A stretch of DNA of 64,000 nucleotides. Origin: Buttiauxella sp. B2 (GTDB lineage Bacteria > Pseudomonadota > Gammaproteobacteria > Enterobacterales > Enterobacteriaceae). Both the position numbers and the translations under genes were made by a program. The stretch lies in the NCBI RefSeq assembly GCF_006376615.1, contig NZ_VEXQ01000017.1:34420-98419 (forward strand), read 5' to 3'. Shown piece after piece: positions 1 through 11,730 of this stretch (position 1 is the first letter of the stretch; each line of letters starts with the position of its first letter). The notes below the pieces were generated by a model. That model was not told the DNA's origin, made no database searches, and saw only the letters and a program-made list of their open reading frames with translations.

Positions 1-2268
1 TGGTGCCCATGCGAATGGAATTTGCTGACGATTTGCCGACGGACTATTGTTCCCTTCCATAGAGAAGGCAAACATAGTGTCTTTATCCTGAGGTTGACGC
101 GGTTCATGCACGCTGATGTTAGCGCGCATTGCAGTACGACCACTGGAACGGATTGGTGAACGCGACAGTTTCTGACCACGAATACGGAAGCTGGCATCAG
201 GTGCCGCATCTTTAATTCCGGCCAATTGTGGCAGCGCTTGTACACAGGCATCGATAACATGGTCGAGCTGCGTCCAGTCCACTTCACGGCTTTCAACTGT
301 GCTGTGCAGGGAATGCAGCCAACGCCAGCTTTCCAGCATCACAATCGAGTTGTCGTAGTAAGCAGGGTCATAAACCTGGAAGAAACGCTGCGCACGGCCT
401 TCGTTGTTAATCACCGTGCCGTCACTCTCGGCAAAACTTGCAGTGGAAAGCACCAGATGGGCTTTATCCATAATCGCCGTGCGCTGATGGTCGATAACCA
501 TGACCAGCGGAGCTTTGCTTAATGCTGCATCAACGCGGGCCGCAGAAGCATGGCGATGCAGATCGTTTTCCAGCACGACTACTGCATCGGCAGCACCGCT
601 TTCTAGTTCACTCAACGCATCTTCCAGCGTGCCACCGCCAATCAGACCAAGACCGACGCTGTTAACCGCGCGGGCAACCATGGTAATACCGACATCAGCA
701 CCACGACCTTTCAGCGCTTTAGCAACGTTTGCTGCTGCCTGAATGACCGCTTCGCTACCGGCGTTAGTACCGGAAATGATCAATGGCTTCTTCGCACCCG
801 CCAGCGCTTGCACAATCACATCGACTTTATTCTTCAGGTCGCGATTGAGTTCAACAGCTGGGGAGTTGCTGTCCAGCGCGTTTGCAATCGCAAAGCCCAG
901 ACGCGCCTGATCTTCAACTGGCGCACAGTAAGTCCATGCGGCGATGTCGTCCAAACGAGTGCTGTCGATATTGGTGACAAACAGCGGATGTTTAGCATGC
1001 TGACCAATGTTCAGGATCGCCGCAATCTGCCAGTCAGCCACTTTTTGGGCTGCTGCCATTTCACGTGATTTACCTTTCACCGCCTGACGCACAGCCAGTG
1101 CAACGCGCGCACCGGTTTGTGTAATGTCTTCGCCGAGCACCAACACCGCATCGTAAGTTTCGATTTCACGCAGTGCCGGGGTATGAATGCCACTTTCTTG
1201 CAGCACTTTCAGCATCAGTTGCAGACGCGCTTGTTCACCCGTTGCAATGCCGGTGTAGAAGTTGTCCGCACCAACGAGCTCACGCAACGCGAAGTTGCTT
1301 TCAACGCTAGCACGTGGGGAACCGATACCGATCACTTTCTTCGACTGACGCAGAATATCTGCCGCACCCTGCATCGCTTGTTCAGCGTTCAGGGTTATCA
1401 GATCGTCTCCGCGACGTTGAATCGGCTGGCGTGGCCTATCTTTCAGGTTCACGTAGCCATAACCAAAGCGGCCACGGTCGCACAGGAAGTAGTGGTTTAC
1501 GGTGCCGTTGTAGCGGTTTTCAATGCGACGCAATTCACCATAGCGCTCACCAGGGCTTGTGTTACAGCCGATGCTGCACTGCTGGCAAATGCTTGGTGCG
1601 AACTGCATGTCCCACTTACGGTTGTAACGCTCGGAGTGAGTTTTGTCAGTGAAAACACCGGTCGGACAGATTTCTACCAGGTTACCGGAGAATTCGCTCT
1701 CCAGTGTGCCATCTTCAGTACGACCGAAGTAGACGTTGTCATGAGCGCCATAGACGCCCAAATCCGTACCGTCGGCATAATCTTTGTAGTAACGCACACA
1801 ACGGTAACAGGCGATACAGCGGTTCATTTCGTGAGAGATGAACGGACCGAGGTCCTGATTACGGTGAGTACGTTTGGTGAAGCGATAGCGACGGAAGCTA
1901 TGGCCGGTCATAACCGTCATATCTTGCAGGTGGCAGTTGCCGCCTTCTTCACAGACCGGGCAGTCATGTGGGTGGTTGGTCATCAACCATTCCACTACGC
2001 TTTCGCGGAACTCTTTTGCTTCGCTGTCATCAATAGAGATGAACGTTCCGTCAGCGGCAGGTGTCATACATGACATCACCAGACGACCACGAAGATCTTC
2101 TGCGTTCTGATATTGCTTCACCGCGCACTGGCGGCAAGCACCGACGCTACCAAGCGCCGGGTGCCAGCAAAAATAAGGAATATCGAGGCCGAGAGACAGA
2201 CATGCTTGTAGCAGGTTGTCTGACCCGTTTACCTCATATTCTTTGCCGTCTACATGAATCGTAGCCAT
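1..2268 (-). CDS. nuoG: NADH-quinone oxidoreductase subunit G (partial)
   Basis: Large iron-sulfur subunit of the peripheral arm of respiratory complex I, which passes electrons from the NuoEF module toward quinone. The reverse strand opens with [11 protein letters not shown] and has the N-terminal 2Fe-2S ferredoxin cysteines (FCWHP, GACRQC), then 4Fe-4S regions and a molybdopterin-oxidoreductase-like body. 756 codons are visible; the family is about 908 residues, so roughly the last 150 lie beyond position 1. I chose the ATG at 2268 because a GGAAG sequence lies about 10 nt upstream. An in-frame ATG at 2277 is possible but would be only about 2 nt from that site. It lies 64 bp after nuoF in the same operon. 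Confidence 0.96.
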   Translation of the reverse strand, partial: MATIHVDGKEYEVNGSDNLLQACLSLGLDIPYFCWHPALGSVGACRQCAVKQYQNAEDLRGRLVMSCMTPAADGTFISIDDSEAKEFRESVVEWLMTNHPHDCPVCEEGGNCHLQDMTVMTGHSFRRYRFTKRTHRNQDLGPFISHEMNRCIACYRCVRYYKDYADGTDLGVYGAHDNVYFGRTEDGTLESEFSGNLVEICPTGVFTDKTHSERYNRKWDMQFAPSICQQCSIGCNTSPGERYGELRRIENRYNGTVNHYFLCDRGRFGYGYVNLKDRPRQPIQRRGDDLITLNAEQAMQGAADILRQSKKVIGIGSPRASVESNFALRELVGADNFYTGIATGEQARLQLMLKVLQESGIHTPALREIETYDAVLVLGEDITQTGARVALAVRQAVKGKSREMAAAQKVADWQIAAILNIGQHAKHPLFVTNIDSTRLDDIAAWTYCAPVEDQARLGFAIANALDSNSPAVELNRDLKNKVDVIVQALAGAKKPLIISGTNAGSEAVIQAAANVAKALKGRGADVGITMVARAVNSVGLGLIGGGTLEDALSELESGAADAVVVLENDLHRHASAARVDAALSKAPLVMVIDHQRTAIMDKAHLVLSTASFAESDGTVINNEGRAQRFFQVYDPAYYDNSIVMLESWRWLHSLHSTVESREVDWTQLDHVIDACVQALPQLAGIKDAAPDASFRIRGQKLSRSPIRSSGRTAMRANISVHEPRQPQDKDTMFAFSMEGNNSPSANRQQIPFAWAP

Positions 2269-2332
2269 AGTCAGCATGCTTCCAGTTAATTATAAAATGT
2301 TCTTACCTGCACCTTTATTAACGGTGCAGATA

Positions 2333-3673
2333 TCACCAGCGCGCTTTTAGCAAGTTCGGCTGAATGCCACTAATGGCACGAGTGTTACCGAAATCTTGTT
2401 TGGCAATTCCTGCTTCAAATTCTTCGCGGAAATATTTAATCGCACTCTGCAATGGCTCAACCGCACCTGGCGCATGCGCACAGAAGGTTTTACCCGGCCC
2501 AAGGAAACGACACAGTTGCTCAAGTGTCTCGATATCCCCAGGTTGCCCTTCGCCACGCTCCAGCGCGCGCAGAATTTTCACACTCCACGGCAGACCGTCA
2601 CGGCACGGTGTACACCAGCCGCAAGACTCGCGAGAAAAGAACTCTTCCAGGTTGCGGACTAGCGGAACCATACCAATTTCGTGGTCAACCGCCATTGCCA
2701 GCGCTGTGCCCAGACGGCTACCTGCTTTACCAATGCTTTCGAATTCCATTGGCAGATCAAGGTGTGATTCAGTCAGGAAATCGGTCCCTGCCCCACCCGG
2801 CTGCCAGGCTTTGAATTTCAGTCCATCTCGCATACCACCAGCGTAATCTTCAAGGATTTCACGTGCAGTAGTACCGAACGGCAATTCCCAAACGCCAGGG
2901 TTTTTAACGCGTCCAGAGAAGCCCATCAGCTTAGTACCAGCATCTTTACTGGTAGAAATGCCCTGGTACCACTCCACGCCATCCGCCAGAATCGCCGGTA
3001 CGTTACACAGCGTTTCGACGTTGTTTACGCAAGTTGGTTTGCCCCATACGCCGCTTGATGCAGGGAATGGTGGTTTAGAACGTGGGTTCGCACGGCGACC
3101 TTCCAGGGAGTTAATCAATGCAGTTTCTTCACCGCAGATATAACGCCCAGCGCCGGTATGCACGATCAGTTCAAAATCAAAACCAGAACCCAGAATGTTT
3201 TTGCCAAGCAAACCAGCTTCGGTCGCTTCAGCAATCGCACGGCGCAGATGCACTGCTGCTTCGATGTATTCGCCACGCAGGAAGATATAGCCGCGATACG
3301 CTTTCAGCGCGAAAGCAGAAATCAACATGCCTTCAACCAGCAAATGAGGCAATTGCTCCATCAGCAAGCGGTCTTTATAAGTGCCTGGCTCCATTTCATC
3401 GGCGTTACACAGCAGGTAACGGATGTTCATGGATTCGTCTTTTGGCATCAAACTCCACTTCAACCCCGTGGAGAAACCTGCACCGCCACGCCCTTTCAGG
3501 CCAGCGTCTTTAACTCGGCTAACGACTTCATCTGGTGCGAGGCCAGTGAGAGCCAGACGCGCACCTTCGTAGCCGTTTTTGCTGCGATATTCATCCAGCC
3601 AAACCGGTTGTTTGTCATCACGCAACCGCCATGTCAGCGGATGGGTTTCGGCAGTACGAATAATGGTTTTCAT
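2333..3673 (-). CDS. nuoF: NADH-quinone oxidoreductase subunit F (NADH/FMN-binding)
   Basis: The 446-residue NADH-dehydrogenase subunit of complex I. It binds NADH and FMN and carries the N3 4Fe-4S cluster. The glycine-rich FMN/NADH loop [10 protein letters not shown] is at residues 61-70. Cluster cysteines appear in [12 protein letters not shown] near residue 350, with a fourth in [10 protein letters not shown] near 398. Length matches the family (about 445). The start overlaps the nuoE stop by 4 bp (ATGA), indicating translational coupling with its partner NuoE. Confidence 0.98.
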   Translation of the reverse strand: MKTIIRTAETHPLTWRLRDDKQPVWLDEYRSKNGYEGARLALTGLAPDEVVSRVKDAGLKGRGGAGFSTGLKWSLMPKDESMNIRYLLCNADEMEPGTYKDRLLMEQLPHLLVEGMLISAFALKAYRGYIFLRGEYIEAAVHLRRAIAEATEAGLLGKNILGSGFDFELIVHTGAGRYICGEETALINSLEGRRANPRSKPPFPASSGVWGKPTCVNNVETLCNVPAILADGVEWYQGISTSKDAGTKLMGFSGRVKNPGVWELPFGTTAREILEDYAGGMRDGLKFKAWQPGGAGTDFLTESHLDLPMEFESIGKAGSRLGTALAMAVDHEIGMVPLVRNLEEFFSRESCGWCTPCRDGLPWSVKILRALERGEGQPGDIETLEQLCRFLGPGKTFCAHAPGAVEPLQSAIKYFREEFEAGIAKQDFGNTRAISGIQPNLLKARW

Positions 3674-4170
3674 TTGTACTGCTCCAGCAAATCAGGGATC
3701 GCTTCCGGCGTCAGATAACTGTGAGTATCCTCATCAATCATCATGGTCGGCCCTTTGTCGCAGTTGCCCAGACAGCAAGTTGGCAACAGGGTAAAGCGAC
3801 CATCAAACGTGGTCTGGCCTGGTTTGATGTCCAGTTTTGCTTCGATAGCTGACTGAATGCCCTGATAGCCCGTAATGTGGCAAACCACGCTATCGCAATA
3901 GCGGATAACATGGCGGCCTACTGGCTGGCGGAAAATCTGGCTATAGAAAGTAGCAACACCTTCTACGTCACTTGCTGGAATGCCAAGAACATCAGCAATG
4001 GCGGAAATGGCACCGTCCGGCACCCAGCCACGCTCTTTCTGAACGATTTTCAGCGCTTCAATAGACACTGCGCGAGCATCTTCGTAATGGTGTAATTCAT
4101 GCTCAATCGCTTCACGCTCAGCCGTACTCAGCTCAAAAGCTTCAGCCTGGGGTTGTTGTTTATCGTGCAT
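3670..4170 (-). CDS. nuoE: NADH-quinone oxidoreductase subunit E
   Basis: Small 166-residue thioredoxin-like 2Fe-2S subunit of complex I that pairs with NuoF in the NADH-oxidising tip. The four cluster ligands are visible as C92 and C97 (YCDSVVC) and C133 and C137 (CCLGNC). It starts 2 bp after the nuoCD stop and overlaps nuoF by 4 bp, so the three cistrons are tightly coupled. Length and motifs match E. coli NuoE. Confidence 0.98.
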   Translation of the reverse strand: MHDKQQPQAEAFELSTAEREAIEHELHHYEDARAVSIEALKIVQKERGWVPDGAISAIADVLGIPASDVEGVATFYSQIFRQPVGRHVIRYCDSVVCHITGYQGIQSAIEAKLDIKPGQTTFDGRFTLLPTCCLGNCDKGPTMMIDEDTHSYLTPEAIPDLLEQYK

Positions 4171-4172
4171 AG

Positions 4173-5972
4173 TTAGCGATCCACATCAGACATTACAAAA
4201 TCGATACTACCCAGATAGACAATCAGGTCAGAAACCAGGCTGCCGCGAATCGCCGACGGGATTTGCTGCAAATGCGCAAAGCTCGGGGTACGGATGCGGG
4301 TACGGTAGCTCATGGTGCTGCCGTCGCTGGTCAGGTAGTAACTGTTAATCCCTTTCGTCGCCTCAATCATCTGGAAAGATTCGTTGGCCGGCATGACCGG
4401 ACCCCACGACACTTGCAGGAAGTGAGTGATCAGGGTTTCGATATGTTGCAGCGTGCGCTCTTTCGGCGGCGGCGTTGTCAGCGGATGATCGGCTTTGAAC
4501 GGGCCAGCAGGCATATTTTTCAGGCACTGCTCAAGAATGCGCAAGCTCTGGCGCAATTCTTCAACTTTCAACATTACGCGGGTGTAGCAGTCACTGATGC
4601 CGCCACCGACCGGAATTTCGAAGTCGAAGTTTTCATAGCCAGAATATGGACGTGCCTTACGGATATCGAAGTCGACACCGGTTGCACGCAAGCCAGCACC
4701 GGTGGTACCCCACTCCAGCGCTTCTTTCTTACCATAAGCAGCAACGCCCTGAGAACGACCTTTCAGGATTGTGTTGCGCAGAGCCGCTTTCTCGTAGGAA
4801 TCCAGACGTTTTGGCATCCAATCGAGGAACTCTTTAAGCAGACGTTCCCAACCATTTGGCAAGTCATGCGCAACACCACCGATACGGAACCAGGCTGGGT
4901 GCATACGGAAACCAGTAATCGCTTCCACCAGATCGTAGATTTTCTGACGGTCTGTAAAGGCGAAGAACACCGGAGTCATTGCGCCCACATCTTGAATAAA
5001 CGTGGAGATGTAAAGCAAATGGCTGTTAATACGGAACAGTTCAGACAGCATGACGCGGATAACGTCAACACGTTCTGGAACCTTGATACCCGCCAGTTTT
5101 TCAACCGCTAACACATATGGCATTTCGTTTACGCAACCGCCGAGATATTCGATACGATCGGTGTACGGAATGTAGCTGTGCCAGGACTGACGCTCACCCA
5201 TTTTTTCAGCACCACGGTGGTGGTAACCGATGTCCGGTACGCAATCGACAATTTCTTCACCATCGAGTTGCAAGACAATACGGAATGCTCCGTGCGCGGA
5301 TGGGTGGTTTGGACCTAAGTTCAGGAACATGAAATCTTCATGCTCGCCGCTGCGCTTCATGCCCCACTCTTCAGGCTTGAAGGTCAACGCTTCCATCTCG
5401 AGGTCTTCTTTCTGTTTGGTCAATTCAAACGGATCGAACTCGGTGGCACGCGCCGGGTAATCTTTACGCAGCGGATGGCCTTCCCACGTTGATGGCATCA
5501 TGATGCGCGTCAGGTGCGGGTGACCATTGAAGGTGATGCCAAACATTTCCCAGGTTTCACGCTCATACCAGTTAGCGTTCGGGAAAATCTTGGTAACCGT
5601 TGGCACATTCAGATCGTTTTCAGACAGCGCCACCTTGAGCATGATATCGCGGTTGCGATCGATGGAAATCAGGTGGTAGAAAACGGAAAAATCCGCGGCC
5701 GGTAAACCGTCGCGGTGAGTACGAAGACGCTCATCCATACCATGCAGGTCAAACAACATGACGTATGGTTTGGGTAGTCTTTTCAGGAAATCGACAACTT
5801 CCAGTAGTTGTTCGCGCTTAACCCAGACGACCGGGACACCGGTACGGGTTGGCTGAACAGTAAAGGCATCCGGCCCAAAACGGTTACGCAGTTCACCAAT
5901 CACCGGGTCATCTAGATGGTCACGGGTTTTCCAGGCTTCCTGGTTGGCATCTTGCGCGGTTAAATCGGTCAT
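4173..5972 (-). CDS. nuoC: NADH-quinone oxidoreductase fused subunit C/D
   Basis: Fused NuoC and NuoD (30 kDa and 49 kDa homologues) of the complex I peripheral arm. The N-terminal ~190 residues are the NuoC domain ([18 protein letters not shown]). The remainder is the NuoD domain, which lines the quinone pocket ([31 protein letters not shown]-terminus). The fused form is typical of enterobacteria. I prefer the second ATG (protein starting MTDLTAQD, 599 aa), because GGTGAG lies just upstream; an in-frame ATG at 5984 would add MVRI with no clear ribosome site. It is separated from nuoB by about 100 bp. Confidence 0.97.
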   Translation of the reverse strand: MTDLTAQDANQEAWKTRDHLDDPVIGELRNRFGPDAFTVQPTRTGVPVVWVKREQLLEVVDFLKRLPKPYVMLFDLHGMDERLRTHRDGLPAADFSVFYHLISIDRNRDIMLKVALSENDLNVPTVTKIFPNANWYERETWEMFGITFNGHPHLTRIMMPSTWEGHPLRKDYPARATEFDPFELTKQKEDLEMEALTFKPEEWGMKRSGEHEDFMFLNLGPNHPSAHGAFRIVLQLDGEEIVDCVPDIGYHHRGAEKMGERQSWHSYIPYTDRIEYLGGCVNEMPYVLAVEKLAGIKVPERVDVIRVMLSELFRINSHLLYISTFIQDVGAMTPVFFAFTDRQKIYDLVEAITGFRMHPAWFRIGGVAHDLPNGWERLLKEFLDWMPKRLDSYEKAALRNTILKGRSQGVAAYGKKEALEWGTTGAGLRATGVDFDIRKARPYSGYENFDFEIPVGGGISDCYTRVMLKVEELRQSLRILEQCLKNMPAGPFKADHPLTTPPPKERTLQHIETLITHFLQVSWGPVMPANESFQMIEATKGINSYYLTSDGSTMSYRTRIRTPSFAHLQQIPSAIRGSLVSDLIVYLGSIDFVMSDVDR

Positions 5973-6073
5973 AATTCTCACCATTGCAAATGGTACTGTG
6001 GTGACTGTCAGCAGTGGCTTCGCGCTAGTATTATTAATATGCGAAGTAAACTCACACTGCCCACAGGCGCAAA

Positions 6074-6748
6074 TTAAATCTCGTCTGGCGTCCGCAAATT
6101 GGTGACAGCAATACGCTCGCCACGTTTACGCTCACGCTCTGATTGCATGTTGGCGCGATATACACCCTGATCGCCAACCACCCAAGACAGTGGACGACGT
6201 TCTTTACCAATAGATTCTTGCAGCAGCATCAATGCCTGCATGTAAGCTTCAGGGCGCGGTGGGCAACCAGGTATATAAACATCTACCGGCAGGAATTTAT
6301 CCACGCCTTGCACCACGGAGTAGATGTCGTACATGCCACCGGAGTTGGCGCAGGCACCCATCGAGATAACCCATTTTGGCTCAAGCATTTGGTCATAAAG
6401 GCGCTGGATGACGGGAGCCATTTTGGTAAAGCAGGTTCCTGCAATAACCATTAAGTCGGCCTGGCGCGGAGAAGCACGCAGTACTTCGGCACCAAAACGT
6501 GCCACGTCATGTACGGCGGTAAACGAGGTCACCATCTCAACGTAGCAGCAAGAAAGGCCAAAGTTATAAGGCCAAATTGAGTTTTTACGCCCCCAATTCA
6601 CCATATCGTGCATGGCATGTTCGAGCTTGCCCATGTACACACTACGGTTGATTTCTTGATCAAGAGGATCGGTTACGATCTCCTGTTTTTGCAGGGGGTA
6701 ACGGTCGTTCTCACCGTTGGGGTCTATGCGGGTGAGCGTATAGTCCAT
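6074..6748 (-). CDS. nuoB: NADH-quinone oxidoreductase subunit B
   Basis: Subunit carrying the N2 4Fe-4S cluster, which is next to the quinone-reduction site of complex I. The tandem cysteines are seen in GLSCCYVEM, with further ligands in GTCFTKM and IPGCPPRPE. It has 224 residues against 220 in E. coli; the difference is a 4-residue insertion near residue 45 ([14 protein letters not shown]), away from the cluster ligands. The gene is 15 bp downstream of nuoA. Confidence 0.98.
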   Translation of the reverse strand: MDYTLTRIDPNGENDRYPLQKQEIVTDPLDQEINRSVYMGKLEHAMHDMVNWGRKNSIWPYNFGLSCCYVEMVTSFTAVHDVARFGAEVLRASPRQADLMVIAGTCFTKMAPVIQRLYDQMLEPKWVISMGACANSGGMYDIYSVVQGVDKFLPVDVYIPGCPPRPEAYMQALMLLQESIGKERRPLSWVVGDQGVYRANMQSERERKRGERIAVTNLRTPDEI

Positions 6749-6763
6749 CTTAATGCCTCGCTG

Positions 6764-7210
6764 TTACTGCGTATGACGGTTAGTGAGACTGTCGGTTTCC
6801 GGGTTGATTTGGGCGCGGCGCGAACGCGCAGGAGTCCAATCAAGCGCGCCAATGCGCACCAGATACACCAGGCCTGCCAGTAGCACTAAAATGAAAATTG
6901 CGGCCTCGACGAAGCCTACCCATCCGCTTTCACGGATAGAGACTGACCACGCATAGAGATACAAGGCTTCCACATCGAAAATAACGAAGAACATGGCTAC
7001 CAGGTAAAACTTGGCGGAAAGACGTAAGCGCGCTGTACCAACTGAGTCGATACCTGACTCGAAGGGAGTGTTTTTGTGCCGACCCTTAGCTCTCCCGCCA
7101 AGGAACCAGGCCCCGAGTAGCATTACGCAACACAGGCCTATGGCAACAATAAGAAAGACTGCGAACGCCCAATGGTGAGCGATAACTTCAGTGGATGTTG
7201 ACATACTCAT
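6764..7210 (-). CDS. nuoA: NADH-quinone oxidoreductase subunit A
   Basis: First gene of the nuo operon. It encodes a 148-residue membrane subunit of complex I with three predicted transmembrane helices (about residues 15-38, 67-90 and 97-118) and the conserved loop [13 protein letters not shown] between helices 1 and 2, which contributes to the quinone channel. Length matches the family (147 in E. coli). The start MSMSTSTEV is the conserved one. A 628-bp regulatory region lies upstream. Confidence 0.97.
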   Translation of the reverse strand: MSMSTSTEVIAHHWAFAVFLIVAIGLCCVMLLGAWFLGGRAKGRHKNTPFESGIDSVGTARLRLSAKFYLVAMFFVIFDVEALYLYAWSVSIRESGWVGFVEAAIFILVLLAGLVYLVRIGALDWTPARSRRAQINPETDSLTNRHTQ

Positions 7211-7838
7211 TGCTTACTCATCAAAAGTGGCGCCAAAGTCACTGCTCTTGCTGGCAGATGAACACCACATCGATTCATGGGGAGGAACAATAAACCTTAC
7301 AATAACTGCCGGAATCAAAACTTTACCAGCAAATTGATGGGGTTTTTTACTCCTTTCTATAACCTTTTGTCAACTTTAACAAAAGTATCCACACATTAAT
7401 TTACATGAGTCCAACTTCATTAACATTAAATGCGCTAAAAGCTGGTAACGTGGCGTTACTAACTCGTTTTTAATGAAGGTGAATCGTGTCCGTTAAGGAG
7501 GAAAAAAATAATTACTGTTCTATTTTGGCAGGAAATCTCAACTATTCATCCCCCCTATAGGGAGTATTTTCTTGATCTGAGACACGCTTTTGTTAATCCA
7601 TCTCAAAAACAGACAACATTGCAGCGTATTTTTTAACAATTCGATGGTAATTGAGTCGTAGGAATTACGTAGATGGCAGGAAGAAAGGGAAGTGCAAAGC
7701 TGGTTGTTTTAAAACATGTTTTTACAAACTAGCAATAAACATATCTTGCAGTGATTAAAAAACAAGCCATTGAGATGAAAAATGACCTCAATGACCTGTT
7801 TTCGAATTTCATATTTTGTTACTAACAAAGCCTAATCT
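7211..7838 (-). promoter_or_regulatory. nuo operon regulatory region (lrhA-nuoA gap)
   Basis: This 628-bp gene-free stretch separates nuoA from lrhA, both on the minus strand, so it must carry the nuo promoter(s) and the end of lrhA transcription. In E. coli the equivalent region is long and regulated by ArcA, NarL, Fnr and IHF. Visible here are AT-rich tracts, a perfect 10-bp palindrome CCCTATAGGG at 7553-7562, and an overlapping minus-strand NarL-like heptamer TACTCCC at 7560-7566 (6 of 7 consensus positions). A minus-strand TTGACA followed by an AT-rich stretch near 7350-7375 is a weak promoter candidate. No open frame of note is present. Confidence 0.5.
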
Positions 7839-8774
7839 TTAGTCAAAATCCCGTTCCATTAGCACCGTATCATCACCTTCATCAGATGAAGCTACGTAAC
7901 GGTACGGATTTGGGTTGGATTCGAGCGCACTAAAGATAGCCTGGGCCAAATCGTTCGTGGTTTGCAGATTACGGCACAGTAGATATTCGGTATCCGGCAT
8001 AACCGGTAATCCGTCAGCGCTACCCAACACGCGCAGCTCAGGACTCATCATTTCAACTGGACGAGCAGTAACACCCAAGCCCGCTTTCACTGCAGCACGC
8101 ACCGCTGAAAGCGTCGAAGCAACATACGCAATGCGCCACGGAATACGCGCTGCATTTAAATGCTCAAGCATCATATCCCGATAAGGGCTTGGATCATCGA
8201 GCATCACTAAAGGTACGGTTTCACCTTTCTGGAAGACATAATCTGCAGCGCAGTACCATAAAGTCGGCGAAGTACGCAAAGCAATGGATTCAAAATGCGC
8301 GGGTTTAGCCGTCGTGACAACTAAATCAACTTCCTGCTGATTTAGCATTTCAATCATGAACGGGTTACGTTTGACACGCACATCCAATGCAAGCTTTGGA
8401 TAGACCGAACTTATCCTATTAAGCAGAAATGGCAGGATGGTATCCGCGGTTTCATCAGATGCACCGATAGTGAGTACACCCTGCAAATTACTAAACATTA
8501 GTGAGGTACAGGCTTCATCATTAAAACGCAGAATTTTTCGCGCATAACCCAAAAGCTGAATACCATGCTCTGTCAGAAGCTTATTACGGCCATGACGGGC
8601 AAAAAGCTCTTTCCCAACTAACTGTTCAAGACGCTGCATCTGCTGGCTAACAGCCGATTGAGTACGGCAAACCGCAACTGCTGCTGCCGCAAAAGTGTTC
8701 AAATCTGCTACGGCAACAAAAGTCCTTAGCAGATCGAGGTCGAGATTAAGTATCGGACGATTTGCGTTAATCAT
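7839..8774 (-). CDS. lrhA: LysR-family regulator LrhA
   Basis: Transcription factor of the LysR family, 311 residues. In E. coli LrhA represses flagellar, motility and chemotaxis genes (via flhDC) and influences RpoS and fimbriae. The N-terminal winged helix-turn-helix (about residues 14-73; [19 protein letters not shown] recognition region) is nearly identical to E. coli, followed by the substrate-binding-like effector domain. The C-terminal tail ([15 protein letters not shown]) is less conserved but ends like the family. It is transcribed in the direction of nuo, preceded by a long AT-rich leader region. Confidence 0.96.
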   Translation of the reverse strand: MINANRPILNLDLDLLRTFVAVADLNTFAAAAVAVCRTQSAVSQQMQRLEQLVGKELFARHGRNKLLTEHGIQLLGYARKILRFNDEACTSLMFSNLQGVLTIGASDETADTILPFLLNRISSVYPKLALDVRVKRNPFMIEMLNQQEVDLVVTTAKPAHFESIALRTSPTLWYCAADYVFQKGETVPLVMLDDPSPYRDMMLEHLNAARIPWRIAYVASTLSAVRAAVKAGLGVTARPVEMMSPELRVLGSADGLPVMPDTEYLLCRNLQTTNDLAQAIFSALESNPNPYRYVASSDEGDDTVLMERDFD

Positions 8775-9784
8775 AATTTTTTCACTAGTAGGTTGCTCTT
8801 ACGAGTCTGCCTTAGTTTTATTGCTGTGATTTATCAAAAAGATAAAGCAATTCCCTTTTACAGAACGTCTCCCGAAGGATTGCACCGTCATCCTGACAGT
8901 CGTTCTGACTTTTTATTTTTAATGCACCTCGCCGGTGTGATCCAATAATGTTAATCACGTATTCCGGGGGATATTATACTGATGTAAACAACATACAAAC
9001 ATTCGTCTTATCGTACTAGTCACTTAAATTAAAACTAAGTAATTATTGTAAATTCACTTCAACACTGAGTTTTATTTATTCAACTTATCTCAACAACGAG
9101 CGTATCTGCGATGAAAACCTTCTTTCAGCCACTCTGTTGTGTGGGCAATTAACACAACCAAACGACCATACATCAACCCACAACAAAACATAGAGTTGCG
9201 TAATATTTATCAAAAAACATCTACCATTTTCAGTAGGATATCTTACCGCAAATCTCATCAGCTCATAACTTTTCTTGCGAATTATCTGATCTCATTCTCT
9301 TTTTTTAATTCATTCTTCAACAGGTTATTCACAAAAACCGCTGATGTCATATCAGGTAAATGAGAAGAAAGTTAACTCTTTTCGATGTTTATATTAATCA
9401 CATGCAGAGTTACTTTTATATACATATTATTAACTCACACTAATGCACTCCTTTTAATTTCACGCATGAATATTCAATTTCCCTTAACTATTACTCAATT
9501 TAATTCGCAATTAGATCAGCAGCACCTACTACAGCCACCATATCGCAACAGTTAATTAAATTACAAAAATCAAATTTACATGCATTTTTTATTGACATAA
9601 AAACAATTATCAACATATAGCTCTGAAATAAGACTATTCATTCGCTTTTACCACCTTATCAACAATTGAAAGATAAATTAGAGATAGGCCCCTCGACAAC
9701 CTTCAAATCTGGGCGTAGCAGGAGTACATTGTTGCCTGGTTGCTTCCACGGCAGGAAGTGGCGCTAACATTTAAGGTCAGGTTC
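8775..9784. promoter_or_regulatory. AT-rich intergenic region between lrhA and alaA
   Basis: About 1 kb without a credible gene, between divergent lrhA and alaA. It is clearly more AT-rich than the flanking genes. In E. coli lrhA has an unusually long 5' leader targeted by small RNAs and binds its own protein, so much of this DNA is probably leader and control sequence. An inverted pair GTGAT/ATCAC with a 12-bp spacer lies around 8936-8960. The 74-codon open frame at 9139-9363 has lysine/serine-rich low-complexity content and no ribosome site, so I do not call it. AAGGTCAGG just before the alaA ATG is its ribosome binding site. Confidence 0.5.
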
Positions 9785-10999
9785 ATGTCCCCTATCGAAA
9801 AATCCAGCAAACTTGATAACGTCTGTTATGACATCCGTGGCCCAGTACTCAAAGAGGCGAAACGTCTTGAAGAAGAAGGGAATAAAGTCCTCAAGCTGAA
9901 TATTGGCAACCCTGCGCCATTTGGTTTTGATGCCCCGGATGAGATTCTTGTCGATGTGATTCGTAATCTTCCAACTGCTCAGGGTTACTGCGACTCGAAA
10001 GGGCTCTACACCGCACGCAAAGCCATCATGCAGCACTATCAGGCACGTGAAATGCGGGATGTGACGGTTGAAGACATCTACATTGGCAACGGTGTTTCTG
10101 AGCTTATCGTCCAATCAATGCAAGCGTTGCTGAACAGCGGTGACGAGATGTTGGTTCCGGCTCCAGATTATCCTTTATGGACTGCCGCGGTTTCGCTTTC
10201 CAGCGGTAAAGCTGTTCACTATTTATGTGATGAGTCAGCAGGCTGGTTCCCGGACCTTGATGATATTCGCGCTAAAATCACGCCGCGTACTCGCGGTATC
10301 GTGATTATTAACCCGAACAATCCAACAGGTGCGGTTTACTCTAAAGAGCTGCTATTAGAAGTAGTAGAAATCGCCCGCCAGCATAATTTGATTATTTTTG
10401 CTGATGAAATCTACGACAAGATTCTTTATGACGCTGCACAACACCATTCAATCGCGGCACTAGCACCTGATTTGCTGACTGTTACTTTTAATGGCTTATC
10501 CAAAACTTACCGTGTTGCTGGCTTCCGCCAGGGCTGGATGGTGTTGAACGGGCCGAAAAAGCATGCAAAAGGTTATATTGAAGGGCTGGAGATGCTGGCG
10601 TCGATGCGTTTGTGTGCCAACGTTCCTGCCCAGCATGCAATTCAGACAGCGTTGGGTGGCTATCAAAGCATCAGTGAGTTCATTGCTCCTGGTGGACGTC
10701 TGTACGAGCAACGCAATCGCGCATGGGAACTCATTAACGATATTCCTGGTGTGTCATGTGTGAAACCACAGGGGGCGCTGTATATGTTCCCAAAAATTGA
10801 CGCCAAACGCTTTAATATCCACGACGACCAAAAAATGGTGCTGGATTTCTTACTGCAAGAAAAAGTTCTGCTGGTTCAAGGAACTGCATTTAACTGGCCG
10901 TGGCCTGATCACGTACGTATTGTAACCCTGCCTCGTGTTGATGAGCTGGAGATGGCCATCAATAAATTTGGCCGTTTCCTCGGACATTACCACCAGTAA
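9785..10999 (+). CDS. alaA: Alanine transaminase AlaA
   Basis: PLP-dependent class I/II aminotransferase of 404 residues that makes alanine from pyruvate and glutamate; it is the main alanine-synthesising transaminase in E. coli. The PLP-binding lysine is K240 in NGLSKTYRVAG, and the aminotransferase motifs INPNNPTGAVYS and FADEIYD are present. I chose the ATG giving MSPIEKSSK, as in E. coli, with AAGGTCAGG upstream. A longer in-frame start at 9740 adds 15 residues with no homology. Confidence 0.97.
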   Translation: MSPIEKSSKLDNVCYDIRGPVLKEAKRLEEEGNKVLKLNIGNPAPFGFDAPDEILVDVIRNLPTAQGYCDSKGLYTARKAIMQHYQAREMRDVTVEDIYIGNGVSELIVQSMQALLNSGDEMLVPAPDYPLWTAAVSLSSGKAVHYLCDESAGWFPDLDDIRAKITPRTRGIVIINPNNPTGAVYSKELLLEVVEIARQHNLIIFADEIYDKILYDAAQHHSIAALAPDLLTVTFNGLSKTYRVAGFRQGWMVLNGPKKHAKGYIEGLEMLASMRLCANVPAQHAIQTALGGYQSISEFIAPGGRLYEQRNRAWELINDIPGVSCVKPQGALYMFPKIDAKRFNIHDDQKMVLDFLLQEKVLLVQGTAFNWPWPDHVRIVTLPRVDELEMAINKFGRFLGHYHQ

Positions 11000-11005
11000 C
11001 CCTCG

Positions 11006-11032
11006 CGGGGGAGATGTTTGCATCTTCCCCCG
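11006..11032 (+). terminator. Inverted repeat after alaA
   Basis: An imperfect stem (CGGGGGAGATG, loop TTTG, CATCTTCCCCCG with one bulge) lies just after the alaA stop. It lacks a following T-run, so it may be an mRNA-stabilising or weak termination structure between alaA and yfbR. Confidence 0.4.
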
Positions 11033-11077
11033 ACTCGCCGCACAATGGTTTTCTTTGCTTACGCACCGAGTGAACCT

Positions 11078-11677
11078 ATGAGCCAGAGCCATTTTTTTGC
11101 CCACCTTTCACGTCTCAAACTAATTAATCGCTGGCCGCTGATGCGTAATGTGCGTACCGAGAATGTTTCGGAGCATAGTCTGCAAGTCGCTATGGTGGCT
11201 CATGCATTAGCGGTGATTAAGAACCGTAAATTTAATGGACAAATTAATGCCGAACACGTTGCATTACTGGCGATGTATCACGATGCCAGCGAAGTGTTGA
11301 CGGGTGATTTGCCTACCCCGGTGAAGTATTTCAATTCGCAAATAGCCCACGAATATAAAGCCATTGAGAAAATCGCTCAGCAAAAGCTCATCGATATGGT
11401 GCCGGAAGAGTTACGCGATATCTGGGCGCCACTTATCGATGAACATCAAAGCAGCGATGAAGAAAGAGCCATTGTTAAACAGGCTGATGCATTGTGCGCC
11501 TATCTGAAATGTCTGGAAGAACTCTCCGCTGGAAACAATGAGTTTTTGCTGGCAAAAAGCCGGCTAGAGAAAACACTGGCGGACCGCCACAGCGAAGAAA
11601 TGGACTATTTCATGAATGTTTTTGTGCCAAGCTTCCAGCTCTCACTAGACGAGATTAGCCAGGATTCTCCGCTTTAA
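11078..11677 (+). CDS. yfbR: 5'-deoxynucleotidase YfbR
   Basis: HD-domain phosphohydrolase of 199 residues that dephosphorylates deoxyribonucleoside 5'-monophosphates in the dNMP salvage/dUMP route. The metal-binding residues are visible as H33 (SEHSL), H68-D69 (YHDASEV) and D137 (KQADALC). The start [10 protein letters not shown] matches E. coli; an upstream in-frame start at 11018 would run through the alaA hairpin and is rejected. It follows alaA on the same strand. Confidence 0.96.
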   Translation: MSQSHFFAHLSRLKLINRWPLMRNVRTENVSEHSLQVAMVAHALAVIKNRKFNGQINAEHVALLAMYHDASEVLTGDLPTPVKYFNSQIAHEYKAIEKIAQQKLIDMVPEELRDIWAPLIDEHQSSDEERAIVKQADALCAYLKCLEELSAGNNEFLLAKSRLEKTLADRHSEEMDYFMNVFVPSFQLSLDEISQDSPL

Positions 11678-11700
11678 GTGTAGTTTTTTGATACTGGGCT

Positions 11701-11720
11701 CCCTCCCTTTTTAGGGAGGG
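11701..11720. terminator. Hairpin between convergent yfbR and yfbS
   Basis: A perfect 7-bp stem (CCCTCCC / GGGAGGG) with loop TTTTTA lies between the two convergent genes. No clear T-run follows on either strand, so it is only a plausible shared terminator. Confidence 0.4.
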
Positions 11721-11730
11721 TGAAAAACGA

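Noticed and set aside
1117..2073. 318-codon plus-strand frame across nuoG
   Set aside because: Antisense shadow of nuoG; no ribosome site or recognisable domain.
4263..5111. 282-codon plus-strand frame across nuoCD
   Set aside because: Antisense shadow; nuoCD is continuous and conserved on the minus strand.
6590..6625. 4-residue insertion in NuoB as a novelty
   Set aside because: It lies in a variable N-terminal segment away from the cluster ligands, and I recall a similar form in other enterobacteria; E. coli appears to be the short variant.
7550..7566. TATAGGGAG resembling the start of a phage T7 promoter
   Set aside because: Only the last nine bases match; the upstream T7 recognition bases are absent and no phage genes are nearby.
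9139..9363. 74-codon frame in the lrhA-alaA gap
   Set aside because: AT-rich composition gives Ser/Phe/Lys-rich sequence, no ribosome binding site and no similarity I recognise.
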